This document shows positions 1 through 12,524 of a stretch of 64,000 nucleotides of DNA, one piece after another. Position 1 is the stretch's first letter, and each line of letters begins with the position of its first letter. The stretch is from Hippophae tibetana (Eukaryota > Streptophyta > Magnoliopsida > Rosales > Elaeagnaceae). Below the pieces are notes generated by a model, which was not told the DNA's origin, searched no databases, and saw only the letters and a program-made list of their open reading frames with translations. The DNA lies in NCBI GenBank assembly GCA_037013495.1, contig CM072810.1, positions 26,069,843 to 26,133,842 on the forward strand, given 5' to 3'. The position numbers and the translations under genes were made by a program.

Positions 1-492
1 CAAGTATATTACTCTCTTCTTGCCCACAAGTGATATTGTTCGAATGCCAGCCCAACATATTCATTTAAAAGTATGTTCAATTGGCTTGTACATGGACTTA
101 AGCAAGGTAATTTGGGATGAAAATGATAAGGTAGTATTGGAATGATTTTCTCAATCTAATTTTCTTTCCTAATAGGTCCACCCAAGTTTTAAAAGTAGTT
201 GATTACGTTTCAAAAATATGCGAGGACTTTGTCCAAAGTTTCATCCTCTTGCATGATATAGATTTCAAAATTTCCATTCAACTATATAATTCTAGATTTA
301 TTTTATTGTTGAAATTCCTATATGAGTGGTCTCCAAAATGTTTCATGTTCTTTTGAATAAGTTTAATTTTAAATTCAACTTAATAATCATTTTAGAGCTC
401 GAATTACCTTTTTTTTAATATCCCTAAAAAACCGTTTCTTCTTCCTATGAAATTTAGTAAATCTCACGGCAAGTAGAGCCACTTTCTCTTCA
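1..492 (+). repeat. Partial 5' monomer, class C
   Basis: The window opens inside a monomer about 98 bases past its phase start. It carries the class-C marks 'cgcaagtatatt'-like sequence and 'gtgatattgttcg', shared with the monomers starting at 2850 and 8155. Its tail has the T8 tract and 'aaaaaaccg' variant, also found at the ends of those monomers. The array therefore continues upstream of the window. Confidence 0.9.
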
Positions 493-1600
493 TTGAGATT
501 AGAGTCATCATTTCTAACAAATGGGTTAAAAACATGTTCCCTCGGACCACTATCCTTGATGTCTTATGAGCCAAGTTCTCTCCCTTCTCGAAAGTATATT
601 ACTCTCTTCTTGCCCACAAGTGATGTTGTTTGAATGCCACCCCAACATATTGATTTAAAAGTAAGTTCAATTGGCTTGTACATGGACTTAAGCAAGGTAA
701 TTTGGCATGAAAATGATAAGGTAGTATTGGAATGATTTTCTCAATATAATTTTCTTTGCTAATAGGTCCACCCATGTTTTAAAAGTAGTTGATTACGTTT
801 GAAAAATATGCAAAGACTTTGTCCAAAGTTTCATCCTCTTGCATCATATAGATTTCAAAATTTCCATTCAACTATATAATTCTAGATTTATTTTATCGTT
901 AAAATGCCTATATGAGTGCTATCCAAATTGTTTCATGTTCTTTTGAAGAAGTTTAATTTTAAATTTAACTTAATAATCATTTTAGAGCTCGAATTACCTT
1001 TTTTTTAATATCCCTAAAAAACCGTTTCTTCTTCCTATGAAATTTAGTAAATCTCACGGCAAGTAGAGCCACTTTCTCTTCATTGAGATTAGAGTCATCA
1101 TTTCTAACAAATGGGTTAAAAACATGTTCCCTCGGACCACTATCCTTGATGTCTTATGAGCCAAGTTCTCTCCCTTCTCGAAAGTATATTACTCTCTTCT
1201 TGCCCACAAGTGATGTTGTTTGAATGCCACCCCAACATATTGATTTAAAAGTAAGTTCAATTGGCTTGTACATGGACTTAAGCAAGGTAATTTGGCATGA
1301 AAATGATAAGGTAGTATTGGAATGATTTTCTCAATATAATTTTCTTTGCTAATAGGTCCACCCATGTTTTAAAAGTAGTTGATTACGTTTGAAAAATATG
1401 CAAAGACTTTGTCCAAAGTTTCATCCTCTTGCATCATATAGATTTCAAAATTTCCATTCAACTATATAATTCTAGATTTATTTTATCGTTAAAATGCCTA
1501 TATGAGTGCTATCCAAATTGTTTCATGTTCTTTTGAAGAACTTTAATTTTAAATTTAACTTAATAATCATTTTAGAGCTCGAATTACCTTTTTTTGATAT

Positions 1601-1613
1601 CCCTAAAAAAGGG
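1601..1613. other. Small CCCT...AGGG dyad next to the T tract (example)
   Basis: The block 'ccctaaaaaaggg' can pair CCCT with AGGG around a 5-base A loop, directly after the T7/T8 tract. Many right-domain monomers have 'ccctgaaaaaggg', which keeps the dyad; monomers with 'ccctaaaaaaccg' lose it. It is only a 4-bp stem, so a structural role is doubtful. It is useful mainly as a class marker. Confidence 0.5.
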
Positions 1614-1671
1614 CCTCTTCTTCCTATGAAATTTAGTAAATCTCACGGCAAGTAGAGCCACTTTCTCTTCA

Positions 1672-2260
1672 TTGAGATTAGAGTCATCATTTCTAACAAT
1701 TGGGTCAAAAACATGTTCGGATGGACCTCTATCCTTGATGTCTTATGAGCCAAGTTCTCTCTCTTCTCGAAAGTATATTACTCTCTTCTTGCCCACAAGT
1801 GATGTTTTTCGAATGCCAGCCCAACATATTGATTTAAAAGTAAGTTCAATTGGCTTGAACATGGACTTAAGCAAGGTAATTTGGCATGAAAATGATAAGG
1901 TAGTATTGGAATGATTTTCTCAATCTAATTTTCTTTCCTAATATGTCCACCCATGTTTTAAAAGTAGTTGATTACGTTTCAAAAATATGCAAGGACGTTG
2001 TCCAAAGTTTCATCCTCTTGCATGATATAGATTTCAAAATTTCCATTCAACTATATAATTCTAGATTTATTTTATTGTTGATATTCCTATATGAGTGGTC
2101 TCCAAAATGTTTCATGTTCTTTTGAAGAAGTTTAATTTTAAATTCAACTTAATAATCATTTTAGAGCTCGAATTACCTTTTTTTAATATCCCTAAAAAAC
2201 CGTCTCTTCTTCCTATGAAATTTAGTAAATCTCACGGCAAGTAGACCCACTTTTTCTTCA
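1672..2260 (+). repeat. Representative satellite monomer (left-domain class B)
   Basis: A 589-bp unit given as a landmark map. TTCGAA lies at 1808-1813, CTTAAG at 1866-1871, TCTAGA at 2060-2065, GAGCTC at 2164-2169, a T7 tract at 2178-2184 and a 'ccctaaaaaaccg' block at 2190-2202. The class-B signs are 'gatggacctc' near 1720 and 'cttcttgcccacaag' near 1785. I saw no clear internal sub-repeat, so the monomer does not look like a simple trimer of a ~196-bp unit. Here the usual 'ataggtccac' reads 'atatgtccac', creating a chance ATG at 1943 that is absent from nearly all other monomers. Confidence 0.9.
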
Positions 2261-2849
2261 TTGAGATTAGAGTCATCATTTCTAACAATTGGGTGAAAAA
2301 CATGTTCCCTCGGACCACTATCCTTGATGTCTTATGAGCCAAGTTCTCTCCCTTCTCGAAAGTATATTACTCTCTTCTTGCCCACAAGTGATGTTGTTTG
2401 AATGCCAGCCCAACATATTGATTTAAGAGTAAGTTTAATTGGCTTGTACATGGACTTAGGCAAGGTAATTTGGCATGAAAATGATAAGGTAGTATTGGAA
2501 TGATTTTCTCAATCTAATTTTCTTTCCTAATAGGTCCACCCATGTTTTAAAAGTAGTTGATTACGTTTGAAAAATAAGCAAAGACTTTGTCCAAAGTTTC
2601 ATCCTCTTGCATCATATAGATTTCAAAATTTCCATTCAACTATATAATTCTAGATTTATTTTATCGTTGAAATGCCTATATGAGTGCTCTCCAAAATGTT
2701 TCATGTTCTTTTGAAGAAGTTTAATTTTAAATTCAACTTAATAATCATTTTAGAGCTCGAATTACCTTTTTTGAATATCCCTAAAAAAGGGTCTCTTCTT
2801 CCTATGAAATTTAGTAAATCTCACGGCAAGTAGACCCACTTTCTCTCCA

Positions 2850-5800
2850 TTGAGATTAGAGTCATCATTTCTAACAATTGGGTCAAAAACATGTTCGCTC
2901 GGACCTCTATCCTTGATGTCTTATGAGCCAAGTTCTCTCCCTTCTCGCAAGTATATTACTCTCTTCTTGCCCACAAGTGATATTGTTCGAATGCATGCCC
3001 AACATATTCATTTAAAAGTATGTTCAATTGGCTTGTACATGGACTTAAGCAAGGTAATTTGGGATGAAAATGATAAGGTAGTATTGGAATGATTTTCTCA
3101 ATCTAATTTTCTTTCCTAATAGGTCCACCCAAGTTTTAAAAGTAGTTGATTACGTTTCAAAAATATGCGAACACTTTGTCCAAAGTTTCATCCTCTTGCA
3201 TGATATAGATTTCAAAATTTCCATTCAACTATATAATTCTAGATTTATTTTATTGTTGAAATTCCTATATGAGTGGTCTCCAAAATGTTTCATGTTCTTT
3301 TGAAGAAGTTTAATTTTAAATTCAACTTAATAATCATTTTAGAGCTCGAATTACCTTTTTTTTGATATCCCTAAAAAACCGTTTCTTCTTCCTATGAAAT
3401 TTAGTAAATCTCACGGCAAGTAGAGCCACTTTCTCTTCATTGAGATTAGAGTCATCATTTCTAACAATTGGGTTAAAAACATGTTCCCTCGGACCACTAT
3501 CCTTGATGTCTTATGAGCCAAGTTCTCTCCCTTCTCGAAAGTATATTACTCTCTTCTTGCCCACAAGTGATGTTGTTTGAATGCCACCCCAACATAATGA
3601 TTTAAAAGTAAGTTCAATTGGCTTGTACATGGACTTAAGCAAGGTAATTTGGCATGAAAATGATAAGGTAGTATTGGAATGATTTTCTCAATATAATTTT
3701 CTTTGCTAATAGGTCCACCCATGTTTTAAAAGTAGTTGATTACGTTTGAAAAATATGCAAAGACTTTGTCCAAAGTTTCATCCTCTTGCATCATATAGAT
3801 TTCAAAATTTCCATTCAACTATATAATTCTAGATTTATTTTATCGTTAAAATGCCTATATGAGTGCTATCCAAATTGTTTCATGTTCTTTTGAAGAAGTT
3901 TAATTTTAAATTTAACTTAATAATCATTTTAGAGCTCGAATTACCTTTTTTTAATATCCCTAAAAAAGGGCCTCTTCTTCCTATGAAATTTAGTAAATCT
4001 CACGGCAAGTAGAGCAACTTTCTCTTCATTGAGATTAGAGTCATCATTTCTAACAATTGGGTCAAAAACATGTTCAGATGGACCTCTATCCTTGATGTCT
4101 TATGAGCCAAGTTCTCTCTCTTCTCGAAAGTATATTACTCTCTTCTTGCCCACAAGTGATGTTTTTCGAATGCCAGCCCAACATATTGATTTAAAAGTAA
4201 GTTCAATTGGCTTGTACATGGACTTAAGCAAGGTAATTTGGCATGAAAATGATAAGGTAGTATTGGAATGATTTTCTCAATCTAATTTTCTTTCCTAATA
4301 GGTCCACCCATGTTTTAAAAGTAGTTGATTACGTTTCAAAAATATGCAAGGACGTTGTCCAAAGTTTCATCCTCTTGCATGATATAGATTTCAAAATTTC
4401 CATTCAACTATATAATTCTAGATTTATTTTATTGTTGATATTCCTATATGAGTGGTCTCCAAAATGTTTCATGTTCTTTTGAAGAAGTTTAATTTTAAAT
4501 TCAACTTAATAATCATTTTAGAGCTCGAATTACCTTTTTTTTAATATCCCTAAAAAACCGTCTCTTCTTCCTATGAAATTTAGTAAATCTCACGGCAAGT
4601 AGACCCACTTTTTCTTCATTGAGATTAGAGTCATCATTTCTAACAATTGGGTCAAAAACATGTTCGCTCGGACCACTATCCTTGATGTCTTAACAGCCAA
4701 GTTCTCTCCCTTCTCGAAAGTATATTACTCTCATCTTGGCCACTAGTGCTGTAGTTCGAATGCCTGCCCAACAGATTCATTTAAGAGTAAGTTCAATTGG
4801 CTATTACATGGAATTAAGCAAGGTAATTTGGCATGAAAATGATAAGGTAGTATTGGAATGATTTTCTCAATATAATTTTCTTTGCTAATAGGTCCACCCA
4901 TGTTTTAAAAGTAGTTGATTACGTTTGAAAAATACGCAAAGACTTTGTCCAAAGTTTCATCCTCTTGCATCATATAGATTTCAAAATTTCCATTCAACTA
5001 TATAATTCTAGATTTATTTTATCGTTGAAATGCCTATATGAGTGCTCTCCAAAATGATTCATGTTCTTTTGAAGAAGTTTAATTTTAAATTTAACTTAAT
5101 AATCATTTTAGAGCTCGAATTACCTTTTTTTAATATCCCTAAAAAAGGGCCTCTTCTTCCTATGAAATTTAGTAAATCTCACGGCAAGTAGAGCAACTTT
5201 CTCTTCATTGAGATTAGAGTCATCATTTCTAACAATTGGGTCAAAAACATGTTCGGATGGACCTCTATCCTTGATGTCTTATGAGCCAAGTTCTCTCTCT
5301 TCTCGAAAGTATATTACTCTCTTCTTGCCCACAAGTGATGTTTTTCGAATGCCAGCCCAACATATTGATTTAAAAGTAAGTTCAATTGGCTTGTACATGG
5401 ACTTAAGCAAGGTAATTTGGCATGAAAATGATAAGGTAGTATTGGAATGATTTTCTCAATCTAATTTTCTTTCCTAATAGGTCCACCCATGTTTTAAAAG
5501 TAGTTGATTACGTTTCAAAAATATGCAAGGACGTTGTCCAAAGTTTCATCCTCTTGCATGATATAGATTTCAAAATTTCCATTCAACTATATAATTCTAG
5601 ATTTATTTTATTGTTGATATTCCTATATGAGTGGTCTCCAAAATGTTTCATGTTCTTTTGAAGAAGTTTAATTTTAAATTCAACTTAATAATCATTTTAG
5701 AGCTCGAATTACCTTTTTTTTAATATCCCTAAAAAACCGTCTCTTCTTCCTATGAAATTTAGTAAATCTCACGGCAAGTAGACCCACTTTTTCTTCATTG

Positions 5801-8154
5801 AGATTAGAGTCATCATTTCTAACAATTGGGTCAAAAACATGTTCGGATGGACCTCTATCCTTGATGTCTTATGAGCCAAGTTCTCTCTCTTCTCGAAAGT
5901 ATATTACTCTCTTCTTGCCCACAAGTGATGTTTTTCGAATGCTAGCCCAACATATTGATTTAAAAGTAAGTTCAATTGGCTTGTACATGGACTTAAGCAA
6001 GGTAATTTGGCATGAAAATGATAAGGTAGTATTGGAATGATTTTCTCAATCTAATTTTCTTTCCTAATAGGTCCACCCATGTTTTAAAAGTAGTTGATTA
6101 CGTTTCAAAAATATGCAAGGACGTTGTCCAAAGTTTCATCCTCTTGCATGATATAGATTTCAAAATTTCCATTCAACTATATAATTCTAGATTTATTTTA
6201 TTGTTGATATTCCTATATGAGTGGTCTCCAAAATGTTTCATGTTCTTTTGAAGAAGTTTAATTTTAAATTCAACTTAATAATCATTTTAGAGCTCGAATT
6301 ACCTTTTTTTAATATCCCTAAAAAAGGGTCTCTTCTTCCTATGAAATTTAGTAAATCTCACGGCAAGTAGACCCACTTTTTCTTCATTGAGATTAGAGTC
6401 ATCATTTCTAACAATTGGGTCAAAAACATGTTCGCTCGCACCTCTATCCTTGATGTCTTATGAGCCAAGTTTTCTCCCTTCTCGAAAGTATATTACTCTC
6501 TTCTTGCCCACAAGTGATGTTTTTCGAATGCCAGCCCAACATATTGATTTAAGAGTAAGTTTAATTGGCTTGTACATGGACTTAGGCAAGGTAATTTGGC
6601 ATGAAAATGATAAGGTAGTATTGGAATGATTTTCTCAATCTAATTTTCTTTCCTAATAGGTCCACCCATGTTTTAAAAGTAGTTGATTACGTTTCAAAAA
6701 TATGCAAGGACGTTGTCCAAAGTCTCATCCTCTTGCATGATATAGATTTCAAAATTTCCATTCAACTATATAATTCTAGATTTATTTTATCGTTAAAATG
6801 CCTATATGAGTGCTATCCAAATTGTTTCATGTTCTTTTGAAGAAGTTTAATTTTAAATTTAACTTAATAATCATTTTAGAGCTCGAATTACCTTTTTTTA
6901 ATATCCCTAAAAAAGGGCCTCTTCTTCCTATGAAATTTAGTAAATCTCACGGCAAGTAGAGCCACTTTCTCTTCATTGAGATTAGAGTCATCATTTCTAA
7001 CAATTGGGTCAAAAACATGTTCGCTCGGACCACTATCCTTGATGTCTTAACAGCCAAGTTCTCTCCCTTCTCGAAAGTATATTACTCTCATCTTGGCCAC
7101 TAGTGCTGTTGTTCGAATGCCTGCCCAACAGATTCATTTAATAGTAAGTTCAATTGGCTAATACATGGAATTAAGCAAGGTAATTTGGCATGAAAATGAT
7201 AAGGTAGTATTGGAATGATTTTCTCAATATAATTTTCTTTGCTAATAGGTCCACCCATGTTTTAAAAGTAGTTGATTACGTTTAAAAAATATGCAAAGAC
7301 TTTGTCCAAAGTTTCATCCTCTTGCATCATATAGATTTCAAAATTTCCATTCAACTATATAATTCTAGATTTATTTTATCGTTAAAATGCCTATATGAGT
7401 GCTATCCAAATTGTTTCATGTTCTTTTGAAGAAGTTTAATTTTAAATTTAACTTAAGAATCATTTTAGAGCTCGAATTACCTTTTTTTAATATCCCTAAA
7501 AAAGGGCCTCTTCTTCCTATGAAATTTAGTAAATCTCACGGCAAGTAGAGCCACTTTCTCTTCATTGAGATTAGAGTCATCATTTCTAACAATTGGGTCA
7601 AAAACATGTTCGGATGGACCTCTATGCTTGATGTCTTATGAGCCAAGTTCTCTCTCTTCTCGAAAGTATATTACTCTCTTCTTGCCCACAAGTGATGTTT
7701 TTCGAATGCCAGCCCAACATATTGATTTAAAAGTAAGTTCAATTGGCTTGTACATGGACTTAAGCAAGGTAATTTGGCATGAAAATGATAAGGTAGTATT
7801 GGAATGATTTTCTCAATATAATTTTCTTTGCTAATAGGTCCACCCATGTTTTAAAAGTAGTTGATTACGTTTGAAAAATATGCAAAGACTTTGTCCAAAG
7901 TTTCATCCTCTTGCATCATATAGATTTCAAAATTTCCATTCAACTATATAATTCTAGATTTATTTTATCGTTGAAATGCCTATATGAGTGCTCTCCAAAA
8001 TGTTTCATGTTCTTTTGAAGAAGTTTAATTTTAAATTCAACTTAATAATCATTTTAGAGCTCGAATTACCTTTTTTTTAATATCCCTAAAAAAGGGTCTC
8101 TTCTTCCTATGAAATTTAGTAAATCTCACGCCAAGTAGACCCACTTTCTCTCCA
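2850..8154 (+). repeat. Left domain nine-monomer block (C-P-B-A-B-B-B-A-B)
   Basis: Monomers start at 2850, 3440, 4029, 4619, 5208, 5798, 6387, 6976 and 7565. The C-P-B-A opening returns at 8155-10512, exactly nine monomers (5,305 bp) later, suggesting a higher-order register. The A monomers at 4619 and 6976 have 'cttaacagcc', whereas later A monomers have 'cttaagagcc'. The monomer at 6387 is a B variant with 'gctcgcacctc'. The forward reading frame discussed elsewhere is open in the C and B copies and closed in A and P copies. Confidence 0.8.
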
Positions 8155-9923
8155 TTGAGATTAGAGTCATCATTTCTAACAATTGGGTCAAAAACATGTT
8201 CGCTCGGACCTCTATCGTTGATGTCTTATGAGCCAAGTTCCCTCCCTTCTCGCAAGTATATTACTCTCTTCTTGCCCACAAGTGATATTGTTCGAATGCC
8301 AGCCCAACATATTCATTTAAAAGTATGTTCAATTGGCTTGTACATGGACTTAAGCAAGGTAATTTGGGATGAAAATGATAAGGTAGTATTGGAATGATTT
8401 TCTCAATCTAATTTTCTTTCCTAATAGGTCCACCCAAGTTTTAAAAGTAGTTGATTACGTTTCAAAAATTTGCGAGGACTTTGTCCAAAGTTTCATCCTC
8501 TTGCATGATATAGATTTCAAAATTTCCATTCAACTATATAATTCTAGATTTATTTTATTGTTGAAATTCCTATATGAGTGGTCTCCAAAATGTTTCATGT
8601 TCTTTTGAAGAAGTTTAATTTTAAATTCAACTTAATAATCATTTTAGAGCTCGAATTACCTTTTTTTTAATATCCCTAAAAAACCGTTTCTTCTTCCTAT
8701 GAAATTTAGTAAATCTCACGGCAAGTAGAGCCACTTTCTCTTCATTGAGATTAGAGTCATCATTTCTAACAATTGGGTTAAAAACATGTTCCCTCGGACC
8801 ACTATCCTTGATGTCTTATGAGCCAAGTTCTCTCCCTTCTCGAAAGTATATTACTCTCTTCTTGCCCACAAGTGATGTTGTTTGAATGCCACCCCAACAT
8901 ATTGATTTAAAAGTAAGTTCAATTGGCTTGTACATGGACTTAAGCAAGGTAATTTGGCATGAAAATGATAAGGTAGTATTGGAATGATTTTCTCAATATA
9001 ATTTTCTTTGCTAATAGGTCCACCCATGCTTTAAAAGTAGTTGATTACGTTTGAAAAATATGCAAAGACTTTGTCCAAAGTTTCATCCTCTTGCATCATA
9101 TAGATTTCAAAATTTCCATTCAACTATATAATTCTAGATTTATTTTATCGTTAAAATGCCTATATGAGTGCTATCCAAATTGTTTCATGTTCTTTTGAAG
9201 AAGTTTAATTTTAAATTTAACTTAATAATCATTTTAGAGCTCGAATTACCTTTTTTTAATATCCCTAAAAAAGGGCCTCTTCTTCCTATGAAATTTAGTA
9301 AATCTCACGGCAAATAGAGCCACTTTCTCTTCATTGAGATTAGAGTCATCATTTCTAACAATTGGGTCAAAAACATGTTCGGATGGACCTCTATCCTTGA
9401 TGTCTTATGAGCCAAGTTCTCTCTCTTCTCGAAAGTATATTACTCTCTTCTTGCCCACAAGTGATGTTTTTCGAATGCTAGCCCAACATATTGATTTAAA
9501 AGTAAGTTCAATTGGCTTGTACATGGACTTAAGCAAGGTAATTTGGCATGAAAATGATAAGGTAGTATTGGAATGATTTTCTCAATCTAATTTTCTTTCC
9601 TAATAGGTCCACCCATGTTTTAAAAGTAGTTGATTACGTTTCAAAAATATGCAAGGACGTTGTCCAAAGTTTCATCCTCTTGCATGATATAGATTTCAAA
9701 ATTTCCATTCAACTATATAATTCTAGATTTATTTTATTGTTGATATTCCTATATGAGTGGTCTCCAAAATGTTTCATGTTCTTTTGAAGAAGTTTAATTT
9801 TAAATTCAACTTAATAATCATTTTAGAGCTCGAATTACCTTTTTTTTAATATCCCTAAAAAACCGTCTCTTCTTCCTATGAAATTTAGTAAATCTCACGG
9901 CAAGTAGAGCCACTTTCTCTTCA
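8155..9923 (+). repeat. Left domain C-P-B return
   Basis: Monomers at 8155, 8745 and 9334 repeat the order seen at 2850-4618. The 9334 copy shares the 'gctagccc' variant with the monomer at 5798 rather than the 'gccagccc' of 4029, so the match is to the class order and not to a simple recent copy. The T8/'aaaaaaccg' tail follows C, and the T7/'aaaaaagggcc' tail follows P, as in the earlier block. Confidence 0.8.
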
Positions 9924-12280
9924 TTGAGATTATAGTCATCATTTCTAACAATTGGGTTAAAAACATGTTCGCTCGGACCACTATCCTTGATGTCTTAAGA
10001 GCCAAGTTCTCTCCCTTCTCGAAAGTATATTACTCTCATCTTGGCCACTAGTGTTGTAGTTCGAATGCCTGCCCAACAGATTCATTTAAGAGTAAGTTCA
10101 ATTGGCTAATACATGGAATTAAGCAAGGTAATTTGGCATGAAAATGATAAGGTAGTATTGGAATGATTTTCTCAATATAATTTTCTTTGCTAATAGGTCC
10201 ACCCATGTTTTAAAAGTAGTTGATTACGTTTGAAAAATATGTAAAGACTTTGTCCAAAGTTTCATCCTCTTGCATCATATAGATTTCAAAATTTCCATTC
10301 AACTATATAATTCTAGATTTATTTTATCGTTTAAATGCCTATATGAGTGCTCTCCAAAATGTTTCATGTTCTTTTGAAGAAGTTTAATTTTAAATTCAAC
10401 TTAATAATCATTTTAGAGCTCGAATTACCTTTTTTTAATATCCCTAAAAAAGGGTCTCTTCTTCCTATGAAATTTAGTAAATCTCACGGCAAGTAGACCC
10501 ACTTACTCTTCATTGAGATTAGAGTCATCATTTCTAACAATTGGGTCAAAAACATGTTCGCTCGGACCTCTATCCTTGATGTCTTATGAGCCAAGTTTTC
10601 TCTCTTCTCGAAAGTATATTACTCTCTTCTTGCCCACAAGTGATGTTTTTCGAATGCCAGCCCAACATATTGATTTAAAAGTATATTCAATTGGCTTGTA
10701 CATGGACTTAAGCAAGGTAATTTGGCATGAAAATGATAAGGTATTATTGGAATGATTTTCTCAATCTAATTTTCTTTCCTAATAGGTCCACCCATGTTTT
10801 AAAAGTAGTTGATTACGTTTCAAAAATATGCAAGGACGTTGTCCAAAGTTTCATCCTCTTGCATGATATAGATTTCAAAATTTCCATTCAACTATATAAT
10901 TCTAGATTTATTTTATTGTTGATATTCCTATATGAGTGGTCTCCAAAATGTTTCATGTTCTTTTGAAGAAGTTTAATTTTAAATTCAACTTAATAATCAT
11001 TTTAGAGCTCGAATTACCTTTTTTTTAATATCCCTTAAAAACAGTCTCTTCTTCCTATGAAATTTAGTAAATCTCACGGCAAGTAGAGCCACTTTCTCTT
11101 CATTGAGATTATAGTCATCATTTCTAACAATTGGGTTAAAAACATGTTCGCTCGGACCACTATCCTTGATGTCTTAAGAGCCAAGTTCTCTCCCTTCTCG
11201 AAAGTATATTACTCTCATCTTGGCCACTAGTGTTGTAGTTCGAATGCCTGCCCAACAGATTCATTTAAGAGTAAGTTCAATTGGCTAATACATGGAATTA
11301 AGCAAGGTAATTTGGCATGAAAATGATAAGGTAGTATTGGAATGATTTTCTCAATATAATTTTCTTTGCTAATAGGTCCACCCATGTTTTAAAAGTAGTT
11401 GATTACGTTTGAAAAATATGTAAAGACTTTGTCCAAAGTTTCATCCTCTTGCATTATATAGATTTCAAAATTTCCATTCAACTATATAATTCTAGATTTA
11501 TTTTATCGTTTAAATGCCTATATGAGTGCTCTCCAAAATGTTTCATGTTCTTTTGAAGAAGTTTAATTTTAAATTCAACTTAATAATCATTTTAGAGCTC
11601 GAATTACCTTTTTTTAATATCCCTAAAAAAGGGTCTCTTCTTCCTATGAAATTTAGTAAATCGCACGGCAAGTAGACCCACTTTCTCTTCATTGAGATTA
11701 GAGTCATCATTTCTAACAATTGGGTCAAAAACATGTTCGCTCGGACCTCTATCCTTGATGTCTTATGAGCCAAGTTTTCTCCCTTCTCGAAAGTATATTA
11801 CTCTCTTCTTGCCCACAAGTGATGTTGTTCGAATGCCAGCCCAACATATTCATTTAAAAGTATGTTCAATTGGCTTGTACATGGACTTAAGCAAGGTAAT
11901 TTGGCATAAAAATGATAAGGTAGTATTGGAATGATTTTCTCAATCTAATTTTCTTTCCTAATAGGTCCACCCAAGTTTTAAAAGTAGTTGATTACGTTTC
12001 AAAAATATGCGAGGACTTTGTCCAAAGTTTCATCCTCTTGCATGATATAGATTTCAAAATTTCCATTCAACTATATAATTCTAGATTTATTTTATCGTTA
12101 AAATGCCTATATGAGTGCTATCCAAATTGTTTCATGTTCTTTTGAAGAAGTTTAATTTTAAATTTAACTTAATAATCATTTTAGAGCTCGAATTACCTTT
12201 TTTTAATATCCCTAAAAAAGGGTCTCTTCTTCCTATGAAATTTAGTAAATCTCACGGCAAGTAGAGCCACTTTCTCTTCA
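9924..12280 (+). repeat. Left domain A-B dimers
   Basis: Monomers at 9924 (A), 10513 (B variant), 11103 (A) and 11692 (B variant) form two 1,179-bp dimers. A copies have 'gattatagtc', 'cttaagagcc', 'gtgttgtagttcg' and 'ggctaatacatgg'. B-variant copies have 'gctcggacctc' and 'ccaagttttctc'. In the copy at 10513 a G-to-T change turns the usual TAG of 'aaggtagtattgg' into TAT near 10744, opening a second chance frame there; the monomer at 16997 has the same change. Confidence 0.82.
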
Positions 12281-12524
12281 TTGAGATTATAGTCATCATT
12301 TCTAACAATTGGGTCAAAAACATGTTCGCTCGGACCTCTATCCTTGATGTCTTATGAGCCAAGTTTTCTCCCTTCTCGAAAGTATATTACTCTCTTCTTG
12401 CCCACAAGTGATGTTTTTCGAATGCCAGCCCAACATATTGATTTAAAAGTAAGTTCAATTGGCTTGTACATGGACTTAAGCAAGGTAATTTGGCATGAAA
12501 ATGATAAGGTAGTATTGGAATGAT
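12281..12524 (+). repeat. Left domain 5' part of a B-variant monomer (mosaic)
   Basis: This is the front of the monomer starting at 12281. It has 'gattatagtc' (an A-type mark) followed by 'gctcggacctc' and 'gtttttcg' (B-type marks). Its rear, from about 12525, already matches the amplified dimer unit with 'gatttcctc'. The left breakpoint of the 1,179-bp amplification therefore lies inside this monomer, somewhere between about 12435 and 12525. Confidence 0.75.

Larger units (their letters stand above)
493..2849 (+). repeat. Left domain, monomers P-P-B-P/B mosaic
   Basis: Four monomers start at 493, 1083, 1672 and 2261. The first two are near-identical class-P copies with 'ttccctcggaccac', 'gtttgaatgccacccc' and an unusual 'caaatggg' in place of 'caattggg'; they look like a single-monomer tandem duplication. 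The third is class B. The fourth starts like P but carries 'aagagtaagtttaatt' and 'cttaggcaagg', marks shared with the monomer at 6387, so it is a mosaic. Confidence 0.85.

Noticed and set aside
1601-1607. CCCTAAA, the complement of the plant-type telomere repeat, once in many monomers
   Set aside because: Only one heptamer per monomer, part of an A run, and replaced by 'ccctgaa' in much of the right domain. A chance match is more likely than a telomeric relation.
2051-2075. TATA-like 'ctatataattc' as a promoter
   Set aside because: Present in every monomer of an A+T-rich satellite with no downstream gene; no other promoter element supports it.
1943-2125. A 60-codon frame starting at a true ATG
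   Set aside because: The ATG comes from a single G-to-T change in 'ataggtcc' in this one monomer; the frame has no recognisable domain and is not shared as a unit.
11543-11773. Minus-strand 76-codon frame, also at 46331-46561
   Set aside because: It begins at TTG, is open only in the few copies lacking the usual stops, and is a different frame from the gag-like stretch. No recognisable protein.
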